Origin: an uncultured Paracoccaceae bacterium
GTDB lineage: Bacteria > Pseudomonadota > Alphaproteobacteria > Rhodobacterales > Rhodobacteraceae
Assembly (NCBI GenBank): GCA_937927675.1
Contig: CALBSG010000171.1
Span: 1-9,253 of the forward strand
Length of the DNA stretch: 9,253 bases
Reading direction: 5' to 3'
Positions within the stretch are counted from its first letter, which is position 1. Every line of letters begins with the position of its first letter. Made by a program: the position numbers and the translations under genes. The notes under the pieces are model-generated. The model searched no databases, was not told the origin of the DNA, and saw only the letters and a list, made by a program, of their open reading frames with translations. Positions 1 through 5,365 of this stretch are shown here, one piece after another.

Positions 1-397
1 GGTGGACCCGCTCGACTCGACCTCGCGTCTTCTGGACCCGTCGGTCATCGGCGAAGAGCACTACAACGTCGCGCGTTCGGTGCAGGGTATCCTTCAGCGC
101 TACAAGTCGCTGCAGGACATCATCGCCATCCTTGGCATGGACGAACTGAGCGAAGAAGACAAACTGACCGTGGCTCGTGCGCGTAAGATCCAGCGCTTCC
201 TGTCGCAGCCCTTCGACGTGGCAAAGGTCTTCACCGGTTCGGACGGCGTTCAGGTTCCGCTGGATGTCACCATCTCCTCGTTCAAGGCGGTTGTGGCTGG
301 CGAATATGACCACCTGCCGGAAGCGGCCTTCTACATGGTTGGCGGCATCGACGAAGTGATCGCCAAGGCCCAGAAGCTCGCCGCGGCAGCGGCGTAA
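1..397 (+). CDS. atpD: ATP synthase F1 subunit beta, C-terminal part (5' end outside the window)
   Basis: This is the last 131 codons of the catalytic beta subunit of the F1Fo ATP synthase, which acts at the cytoplasmic face of the inner membrane. The reading frame is open to the left edge, so the first codon in frame (GTG at 2) is an internal Val and not a start. The fragment begins in the conserved VDPLDSTSR segment. It contains the DELSEED loop that contacts the gamma subunit (bases 140-160), followed by RARKIQRFLSQPF and the EYDHLPEAAFYMVG motif near the C-terminus. These match AtpD over the whole fragment without a gap. The stop TAA at 395-397 is 9 bases before atpC, and a purine-rich stretch overlapping the stop serves as the atpC ribosome-binding site. 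The nucleotide-binding P-loop domain lies upstream of the window. The gene order fits the end of an alphaproteobacterial atpHAGDC operon. Confidence 0.98.
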   Translation, partial: VDPLDSTSRLLDPSVIGEEHYNVARSVQGILQRYKSLQDIIAILGMDELSEEDKLTVARARKIQRFLSQPFDVAKVFTGSDGVQVPLDVTISSFKAVVAGEYDHLPEAAFYMVGGIDEVIAKAQKLAAAAA

Positions 398-406
398 GGG
401 GGCATC

Positions 407-799
407 ATGGCAGCCACCCTGCAATTCGACCTCGTCTCGCCCGAGCGGAAGCTTGCTTCCGTTCAGGCGACCGAGGTGCAGATCCCCGGGGCCGATGGCG
501 ACCTGACGGCGATGGAGGGGCATGCCCCCACCATCACCACGCTGCGCCCCGGCATCCTGAAGTCGATCTCGACCGAGGGCACCAAAGCCTACGTCGTGAC
601 CGGCGGCTTCGCTGAGATCTCCGCCTCGGGCGTTTCGGTTTTGGCCGAGCGTGCCGTTCCGGTTGAAGAAGCGACCGCAGAGCTGATGGATCAGCTGATT
701 GCCGACGCGACCCAAGCATCGGCGGTCGCCGCAGACAAGGACGCCGCCGACAAGGCGATGGCCGATCTCGTGGCGCTGCGCGCAGCAGTCAACCTCTAA
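407..799 (+). CDS. atpC: ATP synthase F1 subunit epsilon
   Basis: The 130-residue product is the epsilon subunit of the F1 central stalk, which couples rotation of the c-ring/gamma subunit to catalysis and can restrain ATP hydrolysis. The N-terminal beta-sandwich domain (about residues 1-85) is clear: FDLVSPERKL at the start, then the family pattern PGADGDLTAMEGHAP and LRPG around residues 27-49. The rest is a short, Ala/Asp-rich helical segment, as is usual for alphaproteobacterial epsilon subunits, and the total length is normal. The ATG at 407 is preceded by an AAGGGGG-type ribosome-binding site that overlaps the atpD stop. Only 9 bases separate the two genes, so they are certainly cotranscribed. 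A strong terminator follows 17 bases after the stop, making this the last gene of the operon. Confidence 0.97.
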   Translation: MAATLQFDLVSPERKLASVQATEVQIPGADGDLTAMEGHAPTITTLRPGILKSISTEGTKAYVVTGGFAEISASGVSVLAERAVPVEEATAELMDQLIADATQASAVAADKDAADKAMADLVALRAAVNL

Positions 800-816
800 G
801 CTTTGACCAAGTTTGC

Positions 817-844
817 AAAAGGCCCCGGTTTTCCGGGGCCTTTT
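817..844 (+). terminator. Rho-independent terminator of the atp operon
   Basis: A perfect 12-bp stem, AAAAGGCCCCGG paired with CCGGGGCCTTTT, closes a TTTT loop (829-832). The 3' arm ends in a T run, followed by CCTTTG. It lies 17 bases after the atpC stop and before the promoter of the next gene. The A run on the 5' side means it could also stop transcripts on the other strand, but no minus-strand gene ends here. Confidence 0.93.
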
Positions 845-850
845 CCTTTG

Positions 851-879
851 TTGACCCATTCTTGCCAAAATTGTCTAGT
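851..879 (+). promoter_or_regulatory. Probable sigma-70 type promoter for the H-type lectin gene
   Basis: TTGACC (851-856, five of six consensus bases) and TCTAGT (874-879, four of six) are separated by exactly 17 bases. The pair sits between the atp terminator and the next start codon, which is where a new promoter is required. It predicts a start site near 886 and a leader of only about 20 bases. This is a sequence prediction; alphaproteobacterial -10 elements are loosely conserved. Confidence 0.6.
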
Positions 880-906
880 ATTCGGCCTTTAACGAAGGGA
901 ATTGCG

Positions 907-1257
907 ATGAAACGCCTTACATCAGGCTCCGTTGGCATCCAGCAAGGCAGCCGCGTGCTGTTTTCGGATTATGCCGATGGCGGCGTGATGTGGACTGGCG
1001 AAGGCGAACGCGAAAGCCGCCATGTGATTTCGTTCAAGGAACCCTTTTCCGCGACGCCTTCGGTGATGGTGTCGATTTCGATGTGGGACACCGACCACGC
1101 CCACAACGCGCGCGCGGATTTGACCGCGGAAAAGATCACCGCCAAGGGGTTTCACATCGTGTTCCGCACATGGGCAGACACACGGGTCGCCCGCATCCGT
1201 GCGGATTGGCTGGCGATTGGTCCGGTCAAGGATGATGATGATTGGGATGTGGTCTAA
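907..1257 (+). CDS. Small H-type lectin domain protein
   Basis: The 116-residue product is nearly all one H-type lectin domain (the discoidin/Helix pomatia agglutinin C-terminal family, PF09458). This fold forms a six-stranded beta sandwich, usually trimeric, that binds GalNAc/Gal-type sugars in the characterised members. The family pattern is visible as VLFSDY near residue 17, MWTGEG near 28, the F-x-x-P-F-x-x-x-P-x-V strand (43-53), MWDTD (59-63), and the closing GF-x-IVF-x-TW-x-DT to ADWLAIGP block (81-106). There is no signal peptide or membrane segment, so the protein is predicted to be cytoplasmic, which is odd for a lectin. It ends in an acidic tail (KDDDDWDVV). The ATG at 907 was chosen over an in-frame TTG at 862 because GAAGGGA lies at 894-900 with a 6-base spacer, and the TTG would fall inside the promoter. 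Its ligand and role are unknown. Confidence 0.85.
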   Translation: MKRLTSGSVGIQQGSRVLFSDYADGGVMWTGEGERESRHVISFKEPFSATPSVMVSISMWDTDHAHNARADLTAEKITAKGFHIVFRTWADTRVARIRADWLAIGPVKDDDDWDVV

Positions 1258-1258
1258 C

Positions 1259-1290
1259 GCCGTAGGGCAGGCTTTCGCCCGTCCTACGGC
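1259..1290. terminator. Hairpin between convergent lectin and prs genes, possible bidirectional terminator
   Basis: The 5' arm 1259-1272 pairs with 1277-1290. The outer eight pairs (GCCGTAGG with CCTACGGC) are perfect, followed by one G-T wobble, one C-G pair, one A/C mismatch and three more pairs closing a TTTC loop. It begins right after the lectin stop and ends 9 bases before the prs stop, the usual place for a shared terminator. Neither side has a T run, so termination would be weak or Rho-assisted. Confidence 0.55.
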
Positions 1291-1299
1291 TGATGCGGC

Positions 1300-2319
1300 T
1301 TACCCCCGCGGGTAGAAGCCTTCGTAGATCGGGGTCAGCGTATCGGTTTCAAACAGCGACGACACCGACATGCCGCCCCAGATGTTCAGGATGGCTTGGG
1401 CAAACATCGGCGCAGTCGGCACGATGCGGATGTTGGGGCAGTTCTTCACCGCTTCGGTCGGCTCGATGGAATCGGTGATCACCAGCGATTTCATCACCGA
1501 ATTCGTGACCCGCTCCACCGCCGGGCCGGACAGCACGCCGTGGGTGATATAGGAATGGACCTCGGTCGCGCCGTTTTCCAACAGCACTTCGGCGGCCTTG
1601 CACAGCGTTCCGGCCGTGTCGCAGATGTCATCGACGATGATGCACTTCTTGCCCGTCACATCGCCAATCACCGTCATGCCGGCCACTTCGCCAGCCTTTT
1701 CGCGACGCTTGTCGACGATGGCCAAGGGCGCGTTGATCCGCTTGGCAAGTTCGCGCGCGCGCGCCACACCGCCAACGTCGGGCGAGACGACCATCAGGTC
1801 CTGCATCTGGCCTTTGAAGTTGTGCTCGATGTCCAAGGCGAAGATGGGCGAGGCGTACAGGTTGTCCACCGGAATGTCGAAGAAGCCCTGGATCTGCGCG
1901 GCGTGCAGGTCCAGCGTCAGCACGCGGTCAACGCCTGCTTCGGTCAGCAGGTTCGCCACCAGCTTCGCGGAAATCGGCGTGCGGGCCTTGGCGCGGCGAT
2001 CTTGGCGGGCATAGCCGAAATAGGGGATTACGGCGGTGATGCGATCAGCCGAAGAGCGGCGCAGCGCGTCGCACATGATCAGCAGTTCCATCAGGTTGTC
2101 ATTCGCCGGGCGCGAGGTCGGCTGGATGATATACATATCCTCGCCGCGGACGTTCTCAAACACTTCGACAAAGACTTCGCCGTCGTTGAACCGCTCCACC
2201 CGGGCGTCCACCAGATTGACGCTCATCCCCCGGTGCATCGACATCCGCCGCGCAATGCCCTTGGCGAGCGAGAGGTTGGCATTGCCCGAGATGAGCTTCG
2301 GTTCGTTGATCGGCGGCAT
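1300..2319 (-). CDS. prs: Ribose-phosphate pyrophosphokinase (PRPP synthetase)
   Basis: The product makes 5-phosphoribosyl-1-pyrophosphate from ribose 5-phosphate and ATP in the cytoplasm, supplying purine, pyrimidine, NAD, histidine and tryptophan synthesis. From the ATG at 2319 it is 339 residues, normal for the alphaproteobacterial class I enzyme. Motifs in order are: LISGNANLSLA (9-19); RFNDGEVFVE (43-52); the ATP-binding YFGYARQDR (100-108); TLDLHAAQIQGFF (135-147); the flexible catalytic loop DKRREKAGEV (203-212) with the conserved Lys-Arg-Arg; and the ribose-phosphate/PRPP loop DDICDTAGT (230-238). The frame stays open for 121 codons upstream, but that stretch runs through the divergent neighbour and is not Prs-like. 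The chosen ATG has AAGG six bases upstream. The gene is convergent with the lectin gene and divergent from the isomerase-family gene. I could not identify a convincing promoter for it in the 92-bp divergent gap. Confidence 0.97.
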   Translation of the reverse strand: MPPINEPKLISGNANLSLAKGIARRMSMHRGMSVNLVDARVERFNDGEVFVEVFENVRGEDMYIIQPTSRPANDNLMELLIMCDALRRSSADRITAVIPYFGYARQDRRAKARTPISAKLVANLLTEAGVDRVLTLDLHAAQIQGFFDIPVDNLYASPIFALDIEHNFKGQMQDLMVVSPDVGGVARARELAKRINAPLAIVDKRREKAGEVAGMTVIGDVTGKKCIIVDDICDTAGTLCKAAEVLLENGATEVHSYITHGVLSGPAVERVTNSVMKSLVITDSIEPTEAVKNCPNIRIVPTAPMFAQAILNIWGGMSVSSLFETDTLTPIYEGFYPRG

Positions 2320-2330
2320 GGGGCACCTTG

Positions 2331-2384
2331 GGCTTTGGGAATCGGGACGTTGACACCGCTTATCACCCAGATAGGCTTTGGGAA
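2331..2384. repeat. Pair of 11-base direct repeats in the prs divergent intergenic region
   Basis: GGCTTTGGGAA occurs at 2331-2341 and again at 2374-2384, 43 bases start to start, in the 92-bp gap between the divergent prs and isomerase-family start codons. The second copy overlaps the -10/start region of the predicted plus-strand promoter; the first lies just upstream of its -35 and 11 bases from the prs ATG. They could be an operator pair or chance. Confidence 0.6.
2350..2377 (+). promoter_or_regulatory. Possible promoter of the isomerase/hydrolase unit
   Basis: A perfect -35 TTGACA (2350-2355) is followed after 16 bases by TAGGCT (2372-2377), which matches only three of six -10 bases. It lies in the divergent gap at a suitable distance from the ATG at 2412. 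The -35 is the only strong part of this call. Confidence 0.4.
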
Positions 2385-2411
2385 AGTTCACCGAAGTGGG
2401 GGAAAGCGCAA

Positions 2412-3008
2412 ATGGCGCAGATTGATTACTATCTTGCGGTGCAATCGCCCTATGTCTACCTCGCAGGAACCCGCCCGGCCGAGATTGCCGCCCGTCATGG
2501 GGCAAAGCTTGTCTATAAACCGCTGGATCCCGCGCAGCTTTTTTCGCGGACCGGCGGCAAGGTTCGCGCCGAACGGCATCCGTCTCGCAATGACTATGCC
2601 ACGCAAGACCGGGTGCGGCAGGCCAAGAAACTGGGCTTGAAACTGGATGTCGAACCGCTGTTTCGTGCGGCCAATGCCGCACCCGCTGCCTATGCGGTGA
2701 TTGCGGCGCAGGCGGCGGGGGGCGGCGATCTGGCTGGTCTTGTCGCGGCCTTGTCGCGCGCCATGTGGGCCGAAGGACGCGATATTTCTGACGATGACAC
2801 CCTGCGCCCGCTTTTGGTGGCCCACGGATTTGACGCCAATGTGGCCGATCGGGGCATGCTGATGGCGGCGGAAACCTATGCTGCCAATCTGGAGGAGGCC
2901 GTCTCGCGCGGGGTCTTTGGGGTGCCGTTCTTTGTGGTGGATGACCAGAAATTCTGGGGGCAAGATCGGTTGGACGATCTGGACCTTTATCTTGCGGGAA
3001 AGCTTTGA
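2412..3008 (+). CDS. DsbA-like thioredoxin-fold protein of the HCCA isomerase / GST-kappa family
   Basis: The 198-residue product belongs to the DsbA-like family (PF01323) that contains 2-hydroxychromene-2-carboxylate isomerase (NahD) and kappa-class glutathione transferases, and it is of the usual length. Visible features are a beta strand leading into QSPYVYL (11-17), where Ser12 aligns with the catalytic/glutathione-contacting Ser of NahD (FLSPFSYL); a helical insertion rich in Ala (about 85-160); and the thioredoxin-fold cis-Pro region GVFGVPFF (167-174) followed by FWGQDRLD (181-188), a hallmark of the isomerase branch. No CxxC and no signal peptide are present, so it is not a disulphide oxidase but a cytoplasmic, probably glutathione-dependent enzyme. 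The substrate is unknown; no naphthalene-degradation genes are nearby. The ATG at 2412 was chosen because homology starts there; a G-rich stretch lies about 9 bases upstream. The next gene starts immediately at the stop. Confidence 0.88.
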   Translation: MAQIDYYLAVQSPYVYLAGTRPAEIAARHGAKLVYKPLDPAQLFSRTGGKVRAERHPSRNDYATQDRVRQAKKLGLKLDVEPLFRAANAAPAAYAVIAAQAAGGGDLAGLVAALSRAMWAEGRDISDDDTLRPLLVAHGFDANVADRGMLMAAETYAANLEEAVSRGVFGVPFFVVDDQKFWGQDRLDDLDLYLAGKL

Positions 3009-3011
3009 ATG
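3003..3011 (+). promoter_or_regulatory. Stop-start junction coupling isomerase-family gene to hydrolase gene
   Basis: The isomerase-family gene stops with TGA at 3006-3008 and the hydrolase gene begins with ATG at 3009-3011, with no base between them. A GCGGGAAAG ribosome-binding sequence lies inside the upstream gene. This arrangement normally gives translational coupling. The nine bases CTTTGAATG are identical to those at the ycgN/aldolase junction on the other strand. Confidence 0.8.
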
Positions 3012-3815
3012 ACTGTTTCGCTTCCTCCGCACCGCCACTGGGATCGTGGCGGAAAACGCCCGCTTTTGGCGCTGCATTGCAGCTTGGCCCATGCCGGGGC
3101 CTATTCAGGTCTGGCGGCTGCGCTGCATGGGGTGACGCTGACGGCGCTGGATTTTATTGGCCATGGCAAGGCGCGTGACTGGGACGGGGTGGAGGATTAC
3201 CACAGCGCAGCAACCGCCGAGGCCGTCGCCTTGGCCGAAAGCCTGTCGGCCGGAAAACCACTTGATCTGATCGGCCATTCCTTTGGCGGCACGGTTGCGC
3301 TGCGCATCGCGGCCACCCGGCCCGACCTTGTGCGCTCGCTGACATTGATTGAGCCGGTGTTCTTTGCCGCCGCCCGCGCCGCGCAAGACCCCGATTGGGA
3401 TGGGTTTATTGCTGATCATCGCAGCTTTGGTGCGCTTGTGGCCTCTGGCGACCGGGTTGAGGCGGCGCGGCAATTCCATGCCATCTGGGGCGGGGGGGAG
3501 CCGTTCGATGCGCTTCCTGCGCGGATGCAAAGTTACATGGCCGAACGTATCCACCTGATCACGGCGCCTTGGCCAATGGTGCTGGACGATAGCCCCGGTC
3601 TTTTGGCACCGGGCCGACTGGAGGGTATTCGCGTTCCCGTCCTGCTGGTCGAAGGCAACTTGTCGCCGCCCATCGTCGGGGCGGTCAATCGCGCATTGGC
3701 GCGGCGGTTGCCGCATGCCAGCCGCATGACCGTGCCTGAGGCGGGGCATATGTTGCCGATCAGCCATCCGGCGCAGCTTGCCGCGCTGATGACCGCGCAT
3801 CTGGCGGCCAGCTAG
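3009..3815 (+). CDS. Alpha/beta hydrolase
   Basis: The 268-residue product is a single-domain alpha/beta-hydrolase-fold enzyme without a signal peptide. An HC-containing oxyanion segment (LHCSLAHAG, 22-30) precedes DFIGHGKA (48-55). The nucleophile elbow GHSFGG has Ser91, and the catalytic His is His247 in AGHMLP. A cap region runs from about 118 to 195. The usual acid after strand 7 is absent: the segment VLLVEGNLSPP has Ser219 where Asp is expected. Glu115, at the end of strand 6 (LTLIEP), occupies the alternative acid position known from some haloalkane dehalogenases such as LinB and could complete the triad. The substrate cannot be told from sequence. The gene directly abuts the isomerase-family gene, so the two may act on one pathway, for example conjugation or isomerisation followed by C-C or ester hydrolysis (inference). 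It ends 9 bp from the convergent aldolase gene. Confidence 0.88.
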   Translation: MTVSLPPHRHWDRGGKRPLLALHCSLAHAGAYSGLAAALHGVTLTALDFIGHGKARDWDGVEDYHSAATAEAVALAESLSAGKPLDLIGHSFGGTVALRIAATRPDLVRSLTLIEPVFFAAARAAQDPDWDGFIADHRSFGALVASGDRVEAARQFHAIWGGGEPFDALPARMQSYMAERIHLITAPWPMVLDDSPGLLAPGRLEGIRVPVLLVEGNLSPPIVGAVNRALARRLPHASRMTVPEAGHMLPISHPAQLAALMTAHLAAS

Positions 3816-3824
3816 GCAGGGGCC

Positions 3825-4862
3825 TTAGCGCGGATCTCGCAAGGTAGACAGGAATTCATCCACTTCGCGCTCTGTGGTGGACCAACTGGCCACGAGCCGC
3901 GCGCGTTCGCGTCCCATCGGGGCTGGGAAGGGGTAATAGGCCGCACCTGCGGTCTCAAGCTTGGCATGGATACCCTCCGCCCATTCGGGGAACAGGATAT
4001 TCGCCTCAACCGGATGGACGAGATCAACCTCTGGCATCTGGGCCAGCCCACGCGCCAGTCGCGCGGCCATGGCATTGGCATGGGCGGCTAGCCGCAGCCA
4101 AAGCCCATCTTCCAGATAGGCCGCCATCTGGGCGGACAAGAACCGGTGCTTTGACATCAAATGCCCAGCCCGTTTGCGGCGCAGCTCAAATTCCCAAGCC
4201 TTGGCGGGATCAAAGATCACCACCGCCTCGACGCCCATGCAGCCGTTCTTGGTGCCGCCAAAGGACACCACATCGACCCCGGCCCGCCATGTCATATCGG
4301 CCGCCGTTGCGCCGGTGGCGACCAGCGCATTGGCAAACCGCGCGCCGTCCAGATGCACCGGCACCCCATGTGCGCGGGCCACGCCCGCCAGTGCGGCAAT
4401 TTCTGCCACGGAATAGACGGTACCGGCCTCGGTCACATTGGTGATCGACAGCGCGCCGGGTTGCACGCCATGCACACCCGCCCCCTTGGCCCGCAGAATG
4501 GCGGCCTCCAGCGCGTCGGCTTCCATTCGGCCATGCGCACCGGGGATCAGGGTCAGCTTTGCGCCATGGCTATAGAATTCCGGCGCGCCACATTCGTCTT
4601 CGGCGATATGGGCATGGGTGTGGCAAAAGACGCTGCCCCAAGGCGGCGTCAGCAGCGACAGCGACAGTGCATTGGCGACGGTGCCTGTGGTGACCAGATA
4701 GACGGCGGCCTCAGGCGCCTCGAACACCTCGCGCACAAGGTCGCGCGCCCGGTCCATCAGCGCGTCTGCCCCATAGCTGCGGGCATAGCCCTCATTGGCG
4801 CGGGCGACGGCGGTCATCACCTCCGGCGCGGCCCCGCTGGCGTTGTCAGAGGTGAACCACAT
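3825..4862 (-). CDS. ltaE: Low-specificity L-threonine aldolase
   Basis: The 345-residue product is a PLP-dependent fold-type I enzyme of the beta-eliminating lyase/threonine aldolase family (PF01212). It cleaves L-threonine or L-allo-threonine to glycine and acetaldehyde, and often acts on other beta-hydroxy amino acids. Supporting motifs are FTSDNASGA at the N-terminus, TTGTVANALSL (58-68) for phosphate binding, the His-rich HTHAHIAEDECGAPEF (81-96) with the His that stacks on PLP, NVTEAGTVY (142-150), HLDGARFANA (170-179) with Asp172 contacting the pyridine nitrogen, and SFGGTKNG (200-207) with Lys205 forming the internal aldimine. Length and motifs are complete. Substrate stereospecificity cannot be judged. 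The ATG at 4862 immediately follows the ycgN-type stop, with GAGG eight bases upstream, so the two are translationally coupled. The symbol follows the E. coli enzyme and is a family-level assignment. Confidence 0.92.
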   Translation of the reverse strand: MWFTSDNASGAAPEVMTAVARANEGYARSYGADALMDRARDLVREVFEAPEAAVYLVTTGTVANALSLSLLTPPWGSVFCHTHAHIAEDECGAPEFYSHGAKLTLIPGAHGRMEADALEAAILRAKGAGVHGVQPGALSITNVTEAGTVYSVAEIAALAGVARAHGVPVHLDGARFANALVATGATAADMTWRAGVDVVSFGGTKNGCMGVEAVVIFDPAKAWEFELRRKRAGHLMSKHRFLSAQMAAYLEDGLWLRLAAHANAMAARLARGLAQMPEVDLVHPVEANILFPEWAEGIHAKLETAGAAYYPFPAPMGRERARLVASWSTTEREVDEFLSTLRDPR

Positions 4863-4868
4863 TCAAAG
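4860..4868 (-). promoter_or_regulatory. Stop-start junction coupling ycgN-type gene to threonine aldolase gene
   Basis: Reading the minus strand, the ycgN-type gene ends CTT-TGA and the aldolase ATG follows with no gap. GAGGAA within the last codons of the upstream gene is the ribosome-binding site, eight bases from the ATG. Reinitiation or coupled translation is likely. Confidence 0.8.
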
Positions 4869-5315
4869 TTCCTCGGAGAAGATGTAATCGTCCCAGTCAT
4901 CCTCGGACACGGCGGCTTCGGACACTGTCTTGTTGCGCATCGAATTGCCGGATTTATGGGTGGACAGGGGATCCCCCGTCACCAACGGATGCCAATCCGG
5001 CAGCGGCTTACCCTGTTGCAAGAGCTTGTAAGCGCAAGAGGCGGGCAGCCAATAGGCGATTTTCGGAATGGTTTTCGGGTTCAGCCGAATGCATTCCGGC
5101 ACATGGGTAAAGCGATTGGCGTAATCGCCGCAGCGGCAGGTGGCATCGTCCAGAAGCCGGCAGGCGACACGGGTATATTCGACCTCGCCGGTATCTTCAT
5201 ATTCGATCTTGTTCAGGCAGCACTTGCCGCAGCCGTCACAGAGCGCCTCCCATTCGGTGGCGGTCATCTTCTTCAGTGGGATGGTTTCCCAAAAACGGGG
5301 GCGCAGGTTTTCCAT
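4863..5315 (-). CDS. ycgN: YcgN-type (UPF0260) cysteine-cluster protein
   Basis: The 150-residue product belongs to the YcgN/UPF0260 family, part of the wider CxxCxxCC zinc/iron-chelating group (PF03692). Its biochemical role is not established; metal or iron-sulphur cluster binding is inferred from the cysteines. Nine Cys are present: Cys26, 29, 32 and 33 in CDGCGKCC, then Cys52 (VACRLLD), Cys60 and 62 (TCRCGDY), Cys75 (VPECIRL) and Cys94 (ASCAY). WLP and the GKPLPDWHPLVTGD block (102-115) are also family hallmarks. An acidic tail (SEDDWDDYIFSEEL) closes the protein, and no signal or membrane segment is seen. The ATG at 5315 was chosen because the FWETIPL segment before the cluster is typical of the family. 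Its ribosome-binding site is weak (AAAGG about 13 bases upstream). It lies 50 bases after ribF and is coupled to the aldolase gene. Confidence 0.9.
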   Translation of the reverse strand: MENLRPRFWETIPLKKMTATEWEALCDGCGKCCLNKIEYEDTGEVEYTRVACRLLDDATCRCGDYANRFTHVPECIRLNPKTIPKIAYWLPASCAYKLLQQGKPLPDWHPLVTGDPLSTHKSGNSMRNKTVSEAAVSEDDWDDYIFSEEL

Positions 5316-5365
5316 GCGTGCAAACTGGCCTTTCGCCGGTCAAAAGAAAAGCGCGAAATCCAGCC

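Noticed and set aside
862..906. Upstream TTG start giving a 15-residue longer lectin protein
   Set aside because: The TTG lies inside the predicted promoter spacer, has no ribosome-binding site, and the extension does not resemble a signal peptide. ATG at 907 has a good GAAGGGA site.
1231..1245. Shared DDWD motif at the C-termini of the lectin and the YcgN-type protein as a common targeting tag
   Set aside because: Only four residues match in two unrelated acidic tails at different distances from the end; likely chance.
1396..2640. Long open frame (414 codons) on the plus strand, antisense to prs
   Set aside because: It runs opposite to a fully conserved prs and into the next gene in the wrong frame, has composition typical of an antisense shadow in GC-rich DNA (rich in His, Arg, Gly, Ala), and no recognisable domain.
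2320..2682. 121-codon N-terminal extension of prs
   Set aside because: It overlaps the divergent isomerase-family gene, is not Prs-like, and the Prs family start coincides with the ATG at 2319.
5316..5365. Internal promoter between ribF and the ycgN-type gene (TTGACC on the minus strand)
   Set aside because: No acceptable -10 element is found at 15-19 bases; the gap is better explained as an ordinary intercistronic spacer.
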